Source of the DNA: Trichomonas vaginalis G3
Lineage: Eukaryota; Parabasalia; Trichomonadida; Trichomonadidae
Length of the DNA stretch: 64,000 bases
Direction: 5' to 3'
NCBI RefSeq assembly: GCF_026262505.1
Contig: NC_067206.1
Location: forward strand, 26,303,896-26,367,895
In this document: one piece after another, positions 9,722 to 17,980 of the stretch
Numbering within the stretch: the stretch's first letter is position 1
Layout: each line of letters begins with the position of its first letter
Notes under the pieces: model-generated
What the model was told of the DNA's origin: nothing
Database searches by the model: none
The model's input: only the letters and a program-made list of their open reading frames with translations
Made by a program: the position numbers and the translations under genes

Positions 9722-10617
9722 TTACAAGCGTTTTACATGGTATATGTTGTGATGGTTCATGACTTTAAACAGTTTTGTAGCTTCTATTTCTTCACGAAGG
9801 ATATCAAAAATTTTAACTATGCCGAAGGTTTCTTTATATTTCTTCTTGACATCTGAAAGAAGGAAATCGTTAGCAGTTGGATAGTTTTTGTTCAGAAATG
9901 TCAACATGTCCATTTTATCTTCTGCTGTTTCTCTACTTCTTTCTTTAAGTCAGTATGGTCTTTTCTCATTCTTTCTATCTCTTTGACGGAGTAGTTATAT
10001 TTCCTTGTTGCTGCTTTACATTTTGAACATTGTGAGTTCATTTTTTGCGTTATATTCTGAAATTTGTCCTGCTAAAACAAGTAAGGCGTAGATGGTCTTC
10101 TTTAACTCAAAGGCTGCTGGTTTTATCTGTTGGTTCCATACCTTACCTCTTCTATCTTTATCTCTTATCTGCAAGACACACTCAGCAACTAACGAAACAA
10201 AGTTGTCGTAGGTCTTAAATTCTTCAGATTTATATATGTCAATGAAATATACCATATCGCAGTCTTTGTGGTTGTAATGAAATCAAGAAACTCATAGTTT
10301 ACATTACGTATGAACTTCTTTATTTCAACTGAGTCAGATGGTTTCACTTCTATTTCATCGAATTCTGGAATAGTGAGCTTTTGTTGTTGTATTTCAGGAA
10401 GTTTAGGTAGATGGTCAATAATATCCTGCATTTCATAAAGATACTGTTCATTTGTTTCATCTTTCGCACTACAGTTTAGATCTCCTTGGAGAAGTTCTTG
10501 CTTTATCTTCTGGATTTCTGTTTCGAAAGTATATGAAGAAGGAATGAAGCTTTTCATCTCTACTAACATAGAAGTTGGGTTCATGACTAACGAGTTTGGT
10601 GCTGTTGTTGCTGACAT
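9722..10617 (-). pseudogene. Broken gene of unknown function
   Basis: The start at 10,617 follows a class I AT-run motif. The first part encodes a Glu/Lys/Ile-rich segment (from MSATTAPNSLVMNPTS) without recognisable domain; later parts keep a similar composition and probably belong to the same ancestral gene. It is broken, with about two breaks. No motif allows a function. It lies among nuclease and KilA-N genes. Confidence 0.5.
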
Positions 10618-10620
10618 GTT

Positions 10621-10650
10621 CTTACAATAAAAATAAAAAAATATTTTTTG
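10621..10650 (-). promoter_or_regulatory. AT-run upstream motif, class I
   Basis: Read on the minus strand, this is AAAAAATATTTTTTTATTTT followed by TATTGTAAG, then ATG. It is identical over about 28 bases to the run before the KilA-N gene starting at 11,506, although the two genes are unrelated. Promoter role is inferred. Confidence 0.5.
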
Positions 10651-10762
10651 GTGGGACTACCTTTATTTTATTTCAGCACAAAATGAACGAGTTTGGTTTA
10701 AAAATACGGTGGAGCCAAAAATGGCTCGACCTCAAAACAAGCATTTTGTGTGTTTTCTACGA

Positions 10763-10809
10763 GGGTAGAAAAGAGGGTAGAAAACGGGGTAGATATACCC
10801 TTCTACCCT
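10763..10809. repeat. Hairpin module, word GGGTAGA (inverted orientation)
   Basis: Three forward words and two reverse words, then TAAAATATATTTTT. It lies 35 bases beyond the stop of the minus-strand KilA-N gene, in its 3' region. Between it and the preceding gene start is a short relic of KilA-N sequence (ATGGCTCGACCTCAAAACAA). Confidence 0.8.
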
Positions 10810-10843
10810 AAAATATATTTTTTGTCGAAAAAAAATGGTTCAT

Positions 10844-11506
10844 TTACTCACAATATTTTTGTACAAAACGACCCCAAACTTTTAACTTCTTTTCTGCAGC
10901 TTCTAATGCTATCTTAGCGAGTTCATATTCTCTAAATTCTCTCTTTAAATCTTCTTGTTCCCATTGGTCTAGTTCGTATGGCGAGTCTCTATAACCAGAA
11001 CATATCTCACGTTCATGTTCTATTTGTTTTTCATGCATTTTTCTAACTTCTTGTTCGAACAAAGGTTTTGCATTCTCTACTGTATCTTCAAGTTCTTCTT
11101 CATCTAATTTCTCATGAACTTTCTTGTCTATGGAGTCCAGAATTTTTCCAACTGCTATACAATATTTTGGAGAAGCCCACATTGCTATATAGTTTACAAG
11201 TCTTGGGTCTACATACGTTCCTCTAACCTGTTTGATTTCATCCGGAATTCCTGCATGAATTTTGTATAAAAAGCAACCGCCGGAATTCCGACTGTTGCTA
11301 TATTCTTCACAAAATGCCTTAAAATACTCTTCCCAGGACTTATTTTCCAACAACCTTCTAAAGTCTTTCCTAAACTGCTGACATATCTTTGTTGCATTTA
11401 TATAACCATCCTTGTCTCTACGTAAGACTTCAATACCGTTGTAAGTGCCTTTTGTGAATGTTTCGCCATTAGATTTGTTCGTGAACGTTTTTGCTTCGAC
11501 TGACAT
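10844..11506 (-). CDS. KilA-N domain protein (220 aa)
   Basis: The protein has a classic KilA-N start: TYNGIEVLRRDKDGYINATK at about residues 20-40, followed by a helical segment and then YVDPRLVNYIAMWASPKYC. The C-terminal half is highly charged and probably coiled coil (DKKVHEKLDEEELEDTVENA). The ATG at 11,506 is chosen over an upstream one because it directly follows a class I AT-run motif and the KilA-N fold begins right after it. Fragments of this gene, including the same Lys/Glu segment, recur in the palindromic element. The domain binds DNA; a regulatory or replication role is inferred. Confidence 0.75.
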   Translation of the reverse strand: MSVEAKTFTNKSNGETFTKGTYNGIEVLRRDKDGYINATKICQQFRKDFRRLLENKSWEEYFKAFCEEYSNSRNSGGCFLYKIHAGIPDEIKQVRGTYVDPRLVNYIAMWASPKYCIAVGKILDSIDKKVHEKLDEEELEDTVENAKPLFEQEVRKMHEKQIEHEREICSGYRDSPYELDQWEQEDLKREFREYELAKIALEAAEKKLKVWGRFVQKYCE

Positions 11507-11514
11507 TTCTGTTC

Positions 11515-11543
11515 TTACAATAAAAATAAAAAAATATTTTTTG
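11515..11543 (-). promoter_or_regulatory. AT-run upstream motif, class I
   Basis: Minus-strand AAAAAATATTTTTTTATTTT plus TATTGTAAG before the ATG, matching the copy before the gene at 10,617 base for base. The match ends just beyond the run, which argues that this segment itself is copied or selected. Confidence 0.5.
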
Positions 11544-11545
11544 GT

Positions 11546-11980
11546 GGGACGTCGGACATTCGTTTGTGGCTTAACCGTCGGACCACAACGATAAAAATCT
11601 CGACAAAACATATACGATGAAGTCTCGACAAAACATATACGATGAAGTCTTAACAAAAAATATACGATGAAATCTATTTCCTGTGTTGTTGTCAAAATGT
11701 CATGTTGTCACACTTTTTCAGAGAAGTTAAAATGACCGAGTGACATGGTGACACCTTCAGTAAACATCTCATTTTAACTCACTTTTTTTCTATCTTAAGG
11801 AAATTCATGAAAATTCACCTGTTGAACTTTGTATAAAAAGCAACCCGCCGTTTTCCGCGGGTTGGTATATTCTTCACAAAATGCTTGTTTTGAGGTCGAG
11901 CCACTTTTGGCTCCACCGTATTCTTTCAACCAAAAACTCATTTTTGTCGAATTCAGCACAAAATTCATGAAAATTCAAGA
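11546..11980. repeat. Intergenic repeat block with KilA-N relic
   Basis: No intact gene. It contains three near-identical iterons (ACAAAACATATACGATGAAG), the inverted copy of the GACATTTTGACAACAACACA module, and, at about 11,826-11,960, a non-coding relic of the KilA-N gene with its own hairpin (GCAACCCGCC with GGCGGGTTG-type pairing). The same elements form most of the non-coding DNA of the palindromic element. Confidence 0.7.
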
Positions 11981-12027
11981 GGGTAGAAAAGAGGGTAGAA
12001 AACGGGGTAGATATACCCATCTACCCT
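11981..12027. repeat. Hairpin module, word GGGTAGA (inverted orientation)
   Basis: Same layout as the module at 10,763, ending in TAAAATATATTTTT, and only 13 bases beyond the stop of the next minus-strand gene. This placement suggests a 3'-end or transcript-boundary role. Confidence 0.8.
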
Positions 12028-12039
12028 AAAATATATTTT

Positions 12040-12900
12040 TCAGTACTTTTTCAGCACTTTTCCGTAGTTGTATATGAAAGACAATTCGAGATAAAAGTCG
12101 TAGTACAATGGAATAATATGCTGCACACCGTTTGTTGTGAACCAAACTTGAAAGTCAGAGAAACTGTTACTAGGTGGTTCGTAGAATTTAGAAGCAAAGT
12201 CATAAAAGTCCTTACCGATACAAAGAAAACTGTTGTTGCTTGAACTGAAACTTGCATGACACATAACATTTTGAGGGTCAAACACGTTTCTATAAACTGT
12301 CAAATCTGTTGGTGGGCGTATAAATTTAAACGGACCGTCAGGTGGTAATGGTTCGTTCTGGTTTAGTAACCGAAGAAATTGTGCCCAAGAACGTTTGTCT
12401 ACTTCCCAAAATAAAAACTGTGTACTTCTTCGAGGGTTATTTTCAATCCTTTGAAATGAAACTGTGGAGTTCATCTTGTCATATTCTAGTTTCAGATAGT
12501 ATGTTCCATTTAGTAAAGAGTCGTATTTTTCTTGCAATTCCCAGTAGTATTTGTTTATTTGAGTTTGAAAGTCATTTAGAGTCTTCTCAAGGTTTTCGTC
12601 TGAACGAATTGTAAAGATTCTCATTTCGTCAAATTTGTCTATTAGACCATCATCACCTCTATACTGCCCGTGAAAATATACTGCGAACATAAACGCGTTA
12701 GTTCTATTTGAAAACAAAACTCTTCTAAATCCTATTGCCTTTGCATCTGAAGGACTTTGAAGCCAACGAATTGGATAGTCGAACCTGTAAGCTCCGGATG
12801 AAATTTCTTCATCTGATATAGTCCTACCGGCATTTGTGAAGATATAGTCTAACGGTTTTGTATCTGCTACTTTTGTTCTTTGTTTTTCAACCTGAAACAT
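12040..12900 (-). CDS. Structural-type protein, paralogue of the gene at 17,130 (286 aa)
   Basis: The protein is homologous over its full length to the 282-aa product at 17,130-17,978: shared TKPLD, YRFDYPxRWL, KAIGFRR, a late HASFS segment and a C-terminal SDFQVWFTT segment followed by YLELSFIYNY. It is rich in aromatic and beta-prone segments and has no enzyme motif. The gene order (next to the fibre-like and amphipathic proteins) suggests a virion component such as a minor capsid or penton protein, but this is inference. The start is preceded by the class II motif ATTTTTACATATATTAAATG. Confidence 0.65.
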   Translation of the reverse strand: MFQVEKQRTKVADTKPLDYIFTNAGRTISDEEISSGAYRFDYPIRWLQSPSDAKAIGFRRVLFSNRTNAFMFAVYFHGQYRGDDGLIDKFDEMRIFTIRSDENLEKTLNDFQTQINKYYWELQEKYDSLLNGTYYLKLEYDKMNSTVSFQRIENNPRRSTQFLFWEVDKRSWAQFLRLLNQNEPLPPDGPFKFIRPPTDLTVYRNVFDPQNVMCHASFSSSNNSFLCIGKDFYDFASKFYEPPSNSFSDFQVWFTTNGVQHIIPLYYDFYLELSFIYNYGKVLKKY

Positions 12901-12925
12901 TTAATATATGTAAAAATATACTGTT
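12901..12925 (-). promoter_or_regulatory. Upstream motif, class II (T-run then ACATATA)
   Basis: Minus strand ATTTTTACATATATTAAATG ends in the start codon. Similar TTTTTA(C/T)(A/C)TA leaders precede the minus-strand genes at 18,223 and 18,604 and the gene pair at 17,111/17,130. They differ from the long AT-runs of class I, hinting at a second, virion-gene promoter class. Confidence 0.4.
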
Positions 12926-12937
12926 TTAAAAAATGTT

Positions 12938-13522
12938 TTAAAATGGTATGCCATATAGCTTCTTGAATTTGTTAAGATGTATTTGAACGTATTTTCCATC
13001 TGTATCTCTAGCGTTTACATGAGCATAGCCCGCCTTAGTAAAACATACTTGTAATTTCCTATAGTTTACGCCGGTATAAAAGTAGAAAGAGTCTTGTTCT
13101 TCGCTATAGTAGTAAAACTCAAACGTATGCTTGCCATAGTCTGTAATTTCAATTGCTTCATCTTCTAGTTCGTCGACAAATTCGAATACAATATCTGCAA
13201 ATTTGCTTTTGTTCTTATTGTTTTCAGAACGAGTGACCCAACGTAAGTTTTCAAGTCTATTGTCGTTTCTTATATGGTTTATATGGTCTACAAAAGGTAA
13301 ATTGTTAGGATTCGGTATAAAATGAGTTGCAATGACAATATGTTTAAAATAGTTTTTTCCACTCATCTTCATCCTAGCATATCCGTTATTTTGCTCCCAT
13401 TCGCTTAAAACTCTTTTTGTCTCTTTTTTTCTGACTTCAAATGACTCACAACAGTGAATTTCATATTTCTCATCTAACAAACAAGTTTTCCAACAGTCTT
13501 TTCCAACAAACTCAGCGTACAT
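12938..13522 (-). CDS. HNH homing-type endonuclease (194 aa)
   Basis: The middle of the protein holds an HNH motif, VDHINHIRNDNRLENLRWVT followed by SENNKNKS, typical of the HNH_3 group of free-standing nucleases in phages and large viruses. The region after it (EITDYGKHTFEFYYYSEEQD up to KFKKLYGIPF) is a second conserved domain shared with the HNH proteins of the palindromic element and with its 94-aa standalone proteins. The N-terminal 80 residues may be a DNA-recognition part. The gene begins after a class I AT-run motif. Confidence 0.8.
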   Translation of the reverse strand: MYAEFVGKDCWKTCLLDEKYEIHCCESFEVRKKETKRVLSEWEQNNGYARMKMSGKNYFKHIVIATHFIPNPNNLPFVDHINHIRNDNRLENLRWVTRSENNKNKSKFADIVFEFVDELEDEAIEITDYGKHTFEFYYYSEEQDSFYFYTGVNYRKLQVCFTKAGYAHVNARDTDGKYVQIHLNKFKKLYGIPF

Positions 13523-13525
13523 TTC

Positions 13526-13715
13526 AAATAAAATAAAAAAATATTTTTTTGAAAAAATGTTTTATTTTAAATGGTATGCCATTTCATATTTCTCATCTAA
13601 TTTCTCATGAACTTCATCGTCAATGTTTTGTTAAGACTTCTTCATCTATGTTTTCCCAACGGTCTTTTACGACAGACTCAGCGTACATTTCAAATAAAAA
13701 TAAAAATATGTTGTT
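13526..13715 (-). pseudogene. Remnant of a second HNH gene copy
   Basis: This stretch repeats the first and last parts of the neighbouring HNH gene (the leader ACTCAGCGTACATTTCAAAT and the 3' part AAATGGTATGCCAT) with the middle absent. It therefore looks like the collapsed remains of a tandem duplicate. The class I AT-run of the intact gene lies at its left edge. Confidence 0.55.
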
Positions 13716-13719
13716 TTCT

Positions 13720-14304
13720 TTACTTAACATAACCACCAGCTACCATAAGTCTTTGACGCCAACCCATACCAGCTAATGAAGGTTGACTTGGTTTAGTTTG
13801 GAAACTAAACTTTGGTTTTGGTTTATCTTCAGTTTTTGGTTTTTCTTCTTCTATCGGTTTTTCGTCACTTTTCGGTTCACCTGACTTTACTTCACTTGCA
13901 GGTATGGTTGTGTCGTTAACATCTTCGTAAATATCATATGCCATTTGTTTTTGTTTTCCTTTCAACTTTTTGTGTTTGTTGTAAAGTTTAGAATATTTTG
14001 ACTCTAAGTCAATGAGATGTTCTATAATGAACTGTTTGTCAGTGAAGTAAACTTTTCCATCTGTTGTCTCGAAAGCTCCTTCAGACTTCAATATTTTATT
14101 TGTGAGAGTCTGTTTCTTTTTTGAGATACTAGCCGTTCCATTTCTATGAAAAGTGACTTTGTAGTTAGGGTTTGTATTTCCAGACCTGGCACTTTCTATT
14201 ATTGAATTTTTCTCTTCATCTGTAAGTTCTTTGACAGGTTTTGACAATGGTTCTGAACTTTTTGTTTGTGGTGTCAAATCTACCGTTTCAACTTCTTCGG
14301 TCAT
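13720..14304 (-). CDS. Lys/Pro/Glu-rich protein of unknown function (194 aa)
   Basis: The N-terminal half contains a short segment (SGNTNPNYKVTFHRNGTASI) that resembles the start of the 78-aa proteins of the palindromic element (SGTIPEGFYIHTMKDGRVQF). The second half is a low-complexity Lys/Glu/Pro region (KPIEEEKPKTEDKPKPKFSF) ending in a Gly/Arg-rich tail. Its leader, TTTTTACTGAGATGAAATG, is shared almost exactly with the next upstream minus-strand gene. It belongs to the virion-type gene cluster; the role is unknown. Confidence 0.55.
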   Translation of the reverse strand: MTEEVETVDLTPQTKSSEPLSKPVKELTDEEKNSIIESARSGNTNPNYKVTFHRNGTASISKKKQTLTNKILKSEGAFETTDGKVYFTDKQFIIEHLIDLESKYSKLYNKHKKLKGKQKQMAYDIYEDVNDTTIPASEVKSGEPKSDEKPIEEEKPKTEDKPKPKFSFQTKPSQPSLAGMGWRQRLMVAGGYVK

Positions 14305-14323
14305 TTCATCTCAGTAAAAAATT

Positions 14324-14479
14324 TTAGTTTGTTTTGTTTTCAACTGGTTGTTTAGGTTTTTTAAGTCGGTCTAAAACTTCCTGAGGTATAGGGAGGACTT
14401 GACAAACACGTGGTTGTGTAACTGCTGGAAGTCGACAAATCCATCTTGAACCCATTTGTCTCAATGCTGTATTGTTCAT
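14324..14479 (-). CDS. Short basic protein (51 aa)
   Basis: A 51-codon frame with ATG and stop lies exactly in the gap between two genes. Its leader TTTTTTTACTGAGATGAAATG-type sequence is the same as that of the downstream gene, which supports expression. The product is basic (RQMGSRWICRLPAVTQPRV early, DRLKKPKQPVENKTN at the end), with two Cys. No family is recognised. A small DNA-condensing or core protein would fit its charge and neighbourhood, but this is a guess. Confidence 0.5.
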   Translation of the reverse strand: MNNTALRQMGSRWICRLPAVTQPRVCQVLPIPQEVLDRLKKPKQPVENKTN

Positions 14480-14498
14480 TTCATCTCAGTAAAAAAAT

Positions 14499-14900
14499 TT
14501 ACATTCCCCACGTTTGAGGCGGTTGCGGTTGGTTGTTGTTTACCCACTGTTGTGCATGGTTATATCCTCTGTTAAAGAATCTTTCACCTTGGTCCATATA
14601 GTGTCCTGCTTGGTTATAGTAGTCATTTGCTTTGTTATAGTAGTTTCCTGCTTGTGTTCTTACATTGTCCATCCAGCCTTGAACTTTTCCTCTTGTTTCA
14701 GGATTTGGAATAAGATTTGCTGCATCTCGTGCTACATCCCAACCTTTCTGTACAGTTTGTATAATAGGTTGTGCTTTCTCTTTCAGTATACCTAATGTAC
14801 TCAAAATCTTCCTTCCAACTCCAAATACACCTCTGGCTATTGTTCCCACTGCGGGTAAAAATCTGGATGCAACTCCTGCTAACGCGCCAAATAAACCCAT
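14499..14900 (-). CDS. Small virion-type protein with hydrophobic Gly-rich N-terminus (133 aa)
   Basis: The first 40 residues form a glycine-rich hydrophobic or amphipathic segment (MGLFGALAGVASRFLPAVGT) like the membrane-active front of adenovirus pVI-type proteins. The rest is hydrophilic and rich in Asn, Gln, Tyr and His, with a repeat-like NKANDYYNQAGHYMDQGERF segment. Such proteins in Polintons and adenoviruses sit inside the capsid and help membrane passage. The assignment is by character, not by a family match. Its ATG is 17 bases from the divergent integrase ATG. Confidence 0.5.
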   Translation of the reverse strand: MGLFGALAGVASRFLPAVGTIARGVFGVGRKILSTLGILKEKAQPIIQTVQKGWDVARDAANLIPNPETRGKVQGWMDNVRTQAGNYYNKANDYYNQAGHYMDQGERFFNRGYNHAQQWVNNNQPQPPQTWGM

Positions 14901-14917
14901 TTCTTATGGGTTAAAAA
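14901..14917. promoter_or_regulatory. Very short bidirectional gap (17 bp) between divergent start codons
   Basis: TTCTTATGGGTTAAAAA separates the ATG of the virion-type gene (minus) from the ATG of the integrase (plus). Any promoter must lie in this gap or inside the neighbouring coding sequence. On the minus strand it gives the T-run plus A pattern of class II leaders. Confidence 0.35.
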
Positions 14918-15580
14918 ATGACGAATCCAAACAAGGACCCGTATGTTTCTAAGGCAACAAAGAAAGCACTCATGGTAAAAATCTTTAGTTCAACACCAAA
15001 TGCTTGGTTTATGGATATCTTGGAAAACATTCCGAGGTATAGAGAAGATGGACCACCATACTGGCTAATATTTGTCGGTCAAAACACAAGATACTGTGAA
15101 GCCATACCATTGCAGTCCAAAGCTATTTTAGATGTGAAAACTGCTTTGACAATATTTGTTGACAAATACCATCCAACAAAACTGACATCTGACTGTGAAA
15201 GTTCTTTCAAATCAGACGATATTAAAAACTATCTGCGTTCAAAAAATGTAAACCAATATTTCATTGTCGACCAAAACCATTCTGCTCTTGGTGTCATTGA
15301 CAGTTGTATAAAAATCTTAAGAGACTTAAATCAACCACAAGGTGGTGAGGTAGATGAAATGTCATATGACGACAAGTACAGACACTTCTCCATGGCAAAG
15401 ATGAGACAAGTTTTAAATATTTACAATAGCCGTAAACAAAAAGGTTTGGGAAACCATTCCCCTGAAGAAATGAAAAACAACCCTGACTTAGAGAAAGACT
15501 ATATATTTAATAGTTTAGTCTCAAAAGAGACAAACAAGAAAGAATGCCAGGCTTCAAACTTAAGAAAGGTGACAAAGTAA
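14918..15580 (+). CDS. Polinton integrase, rve (DDE) core
   Basis: The protein resembles the retroviral-type integrases that insert Polintons. It has a first acidic site in AWFMDILENI, a central strand region (YWLIFVGQNTRYCEAIPLQS), the second site in LTSDCESSF and a helix region around QNHSALGVIDS. The C-terminal part SRKQKGLGNHSPEEM is the usual linker of these enzymes. It is followed directly by a small basic SH3-like product. The start is the ATG next to the bidirectional gap. Family assignment is confident; activity is not claimed. Confidence 0.75.
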   Translation: MTNPNKDPYVSKATKKALMVKIFSSTPNAWFMDILENIPRYREDGPPYWLIFVGQNTRYCEAIPLQSKAILDVKTALTIFVDKYHPTKLTSDCESSFKSDDIKNYLRSKNVNQYFIVDQNHSALGVIDSCIKILRDLNQPQGGEVDEMSYDDKYRHFSMAKMRQVLNIYNSRKQKGLGNHSPEEMKNNPDLEKDYIFNSLVSKETNKKECQASNLRKVTK

Positions 15581-15879
15581 AAATAGAAATACCTAAACGC
15601 GACCCATATGAAAATACTATTGACTATGACAACAATGGGAACTCGACAGGTACTCGCATTCGTGTTCGTAAAAATAGAAGAAAGTATACAAGAGAATATT
15701 ATGAAGTTTTAGGCAAACATGGCAAAATGTACAGACTGCAAGCAGAAGATAAAACTACTATTGTCAGACCTCGTTTCAAACTTGTCAAAGTTCAAGGTGG
15801 TATACTTTCAAAGACAGTTCCTAACAAATATAAGACAACTCCTGACGAATATGCTAAAGAAGTTGAAAATGACGACTAA
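15544..15879 (+). CDS. Integrase-associated C-terminal SH3/chromo-like segment (111 aa)
   Basis: The product is very basic. It begins FKLKKGDKVKIEIPKRDPYE, the pattern of the DNA-binding SH3-like domain that ends retroviral and Polinton integrases. It then has a strand-rich YYEVLGKHGKMYRLQAEDKT segment and VRPRFKLVKV. It overlaps the integrase core by 36 bases and the convergent fibre gene by 4 bases. Its role is to bind DNA for the integrase. Confidence 0.6.
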   Translation: MPGFKLKKGDKVKIEIPKRDPYENTIDYDNNGNSTGTRIRVRKNRRKYTREYYEVLGKHGKMYRLQAEDKTTIVRPRFKLVKVQGGILSKTVPNKYKTTPDEYAKEVENDD

Positions 15880-17111
15880 GCATTTCTATACCATGCGTAA
15901 ACTGTCATGTAAGGTGGCATGTAGTCTTTACTTTGTCCCGTTGTTTGCGTATATCCTGAAACGCGATGTGTATGGTTTCCTCCTCCCTCAGTGTTACTCC
16001 AGTAACAATTTATAGCAAACTTAACGTTGTCTTTAACATCATATCCTTTACCTTTTGTCATTGCTGACCAATCCCAATATCTATGCTTATGCCAACCTGC
16101 TTGAGATGTACTTAAATCTATGTAGTGACTATGCGCAGGTAAGTTTTCACCTGAAATCGTTTTACTTCCACCTGTTTCCTTTGAAGAGTTTGCACAATAC
16201 AAAAACCTGTCGACTATTTGAGTCCAAGTTCCAAAACCAAGTACTACTTCTGGTTTGGTAGAGTTCATTGACGTGTAAATAGAACCTATAGGATATACTG
16301 TTTGAAGTATTTCTGTCTTTAACGTTTGAAGCTCTGTTTTGTCAGCTTTTTTATCATATAAATCTTGAGCAGTGAATTTAACTTTGTTTTCATCCTCCAT
16401 GACATAGACATTTCTACATCTAATGTATCTCATCGTCGTTATGTCATCCTCCGATGTTAAACCTTGTGGAAAGTTAGGAGGTTTCCAATTTAATACATCC
16501 CCACCAGTTTCTTCAACCGTTCCTTCAATATTTTCTATACCAACAGTTGCGAAGAAATCGTGTGTATGTCCAACGTCACTTTTCCTGTTTAAGGTTTCTT
16601 GTAAGTTTGTAATATCAGATATGGTATGTGTATGAGTCTTTTTAGAATATTCTTTGTCAGCTCTTGTCACTTCACTTGACATTTTATTGTCAACATATGT
16701 TTTATCCGCTTTGTCATCTAACTTTTCTGGTAGTTCATCTACGTCATAGATGTTATGTGTATGATGTTTTTGTGGGTATGTTCTATCTGTCCATGCGAGA
16801 ATATAGTCTCTTGTTGCATCTACATACTCTTTGTCAGCTTTGTTGTCAACATCTGCTTTCAAAAGAAGTTCATCTATAGGTTTCTCGTTTAAAGTTCCTT
16901 TTGTTGGATTTATACAAACAGTATGGTTCTTACTGTCTTGAAACAGAAACTCGTCTGTCATTGGGTTTATCGTCAGTTTTAAGTTTCCTTCTTTCAATGA
17001 CTCAGATATCTTAGAATAGTTTGAAAAGTTTGTTGTGTTCTTATTTAGAGCTTGTACAATGAGTTGTCGGTTGTGTTGTATTTCTCTCATAGACGCTGTT
17101 TCTTTCGACAT
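15876..17111 (-). CDS. Phage-like tail-fibre / tail-collar protein (411 aa)
   Basis: Two features of phage tail fibres are plain. Repeated shaft motifs of the type KKTHTHTISDITNLQETLNR and VGHTHDF, with DNKADKEYVD segments between them, form the shaft. The C-terminal tail-collar fold runs from VYPIGSIYTSMNSTKPE and GFGTWTQIVDRFL through LPAHSHYID and GGGNHTHRV to PPYMTVYAWYR. In phages such proteins trimerise and bind hosts. In a Polinton it would be a receptor-binding or surface fibre of the virion. The start faces the divergent structural gene across an 18-base gap. Confidence 0.8.
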   Translation of the reverse strand: MSKETASMREIQHNRQLIVQALNKNTTNFSNYSKISESLKEGNLKLTINPMTDEFLFQDSKNHTVCINPTKGTLNEKPIDELLLKADVDNKADKEYVDATRDYILAWTDRTYPQKHHTHNIYDVDELPEKLDDKADKTYVDNKMSSEVTRADKEYSKKTHTHTISDITNLQETLNRKSDVGHTHDFFATVGIENIEGTVEETGGDVLNWKPPNFPQGLTSEDDITTMRYIRCRNVYVMEDENKVKFTAQDLYDKKADKTELQTLKTEILQTVYPIGSIYTSMNSTKPEVVLGFGTWTQIVDRFLYCANSSKETGGSKTISGENLPAHSHYIDLSTSQAGWHKHRYWDWSAMTKGKGYDVKDNVKFAINCYWSNTEGGGNHTHRVSGYTQTTGQSKDYMPPYMTVYAWYRNA

Positions 17112-17129
17112 TTTTATTCTAGATAAAAT
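17112..17129. promoter_or_regulatory. Bidirectional class II promoter-like gap (18 bp)
   Basis: TTTTATTCTAGATAAAAT-type sequence is near-palindromic and sits between two divergent ATGs, giving a T-run plus TCTAGA-like centre in both directions. Short symmetrical leaders of this kind resemble late promoters of large DNA viruses; this is inference. Confidence 0.4.
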
Positions 17130-17978
17130 ATGCTTTCAATAGAAAAAGAAAATTCAAGAGTTGCTACAACTAAACCATTAGATGAACTTTTTACGAATGT
17201 CGGTCAAAAGTTTGAGACAGAGACCGTAAAGCATGAAGGCTATCGTTTTGACTACCCACTAAGATGGTTAAGAGGCCCATCCGTCACAAAAGCTATTGGC
17301 TTTCGTAGAATGAAGTTCATTTCAGAAGCCATACATGGTTTCCCATTTACGGTCGCTTTTGAAATTCGATACTATAACAAAGAAAAACATACGTATGAGA
17401 AATTTGAACAGGGAAAACTTTTACAAGTGAATTTGCTTGTAAACTTAGAAACAACTCTTCAAGCTTTTCAAGAAAAAATAAACGATATCTATCTCGAATA
17501 TGCAAAACAGTACAACATTGACGAAGGAGAGTACCATCTCGATATTTTATATGACAGGAAAAATGCAACTGTTAAATTCAATAGAATAGAAGACCTTGGA
17601 GACAACGTTTATATTTCTACAAAATATAACAACTTGGCATGGTATAGATTTTTGAGGATGTTAAATCAGCCTGCAGAATATCCAGTACACCCGGACTTTT
17701 ATGAAGTCGAAAACCCTAATGGAACATATGAAAATGTTTTCGACTCAGATGCTATTATAGTTCATGCTTCATTTTCTGGTGCACAAAACTCTTTTTTATG
17801 CTTGGCAAATGACTTTTACGAAAAACCTACAAAGCTATATGAACCACCGAGTGGAAGTATTTCAGACTTTCAAGTATGGTTTACAACAGATGGAAGAAAG
17901 AGAATAGTTCCATTATACCATGCGTTTTACTTAGAACTTAGTTTCATATACAACTACTATCGAACGGTAAAAATATAA
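17130..17978 (+). CDS. Structural-type protein, paralogue of the gene at 12,040 (282 aa)
   Basis: Full-length homology with the 286-aa protein at 12,040-12,900 is visible (TKPLDELFTNVG, YRFDYPLRWLRGPS, AIGFRRMKF, ISDFQVWFTTDG, YLELSFIYNYY). No enzyme motif or membrane segment is seen, and the chain is aromatic and beta-prone. The position between the fibre gene and an amphipathic small protein suggests a virion component. Retention of two paralogues in one element points to two related subunits, for example capsid or fibre-base proteins. The function is not proven. Confidence 0.65.
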   Translation: MLSIEKENSRVATTKPLDELFTNVGQKFETETVKHEGYRFDYPLRWLRGPSVTKAIGFRRMKFISEAIHGFPFTVAFEIRYYNKEKHTYEKFEQGKLLQVNLLVNLETTLQAFQEKINDIYLEYAKQYNIDEGEYHLDILYDRKNATVKFNRIEDLGDNVYISTKYNNLAWYRFLRMLNQPAEYPVHPDFYEVENPNGTYENVFDSDAIIVHASFSGAQNSFLCLANDFYEKPTKLYEPPSGSISDFQVWFTTDGRKRIVPLYHAFYLELSFIYNYYRTVKI

Positions 17979-17980
17979 TT

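Noticed and set aside
11507-11695. An upstream extension of the KilA-N gene
   Set aside because: The extension runs through the class I AT-run motif and iterons, which are non-coding elsewhere.
10596-12029. Small plus-strand frames ending in the residues GRKRGRYT
   Set aside because: Both derive from the hairpin word repeats (GGGTAGA) and not from a gene.
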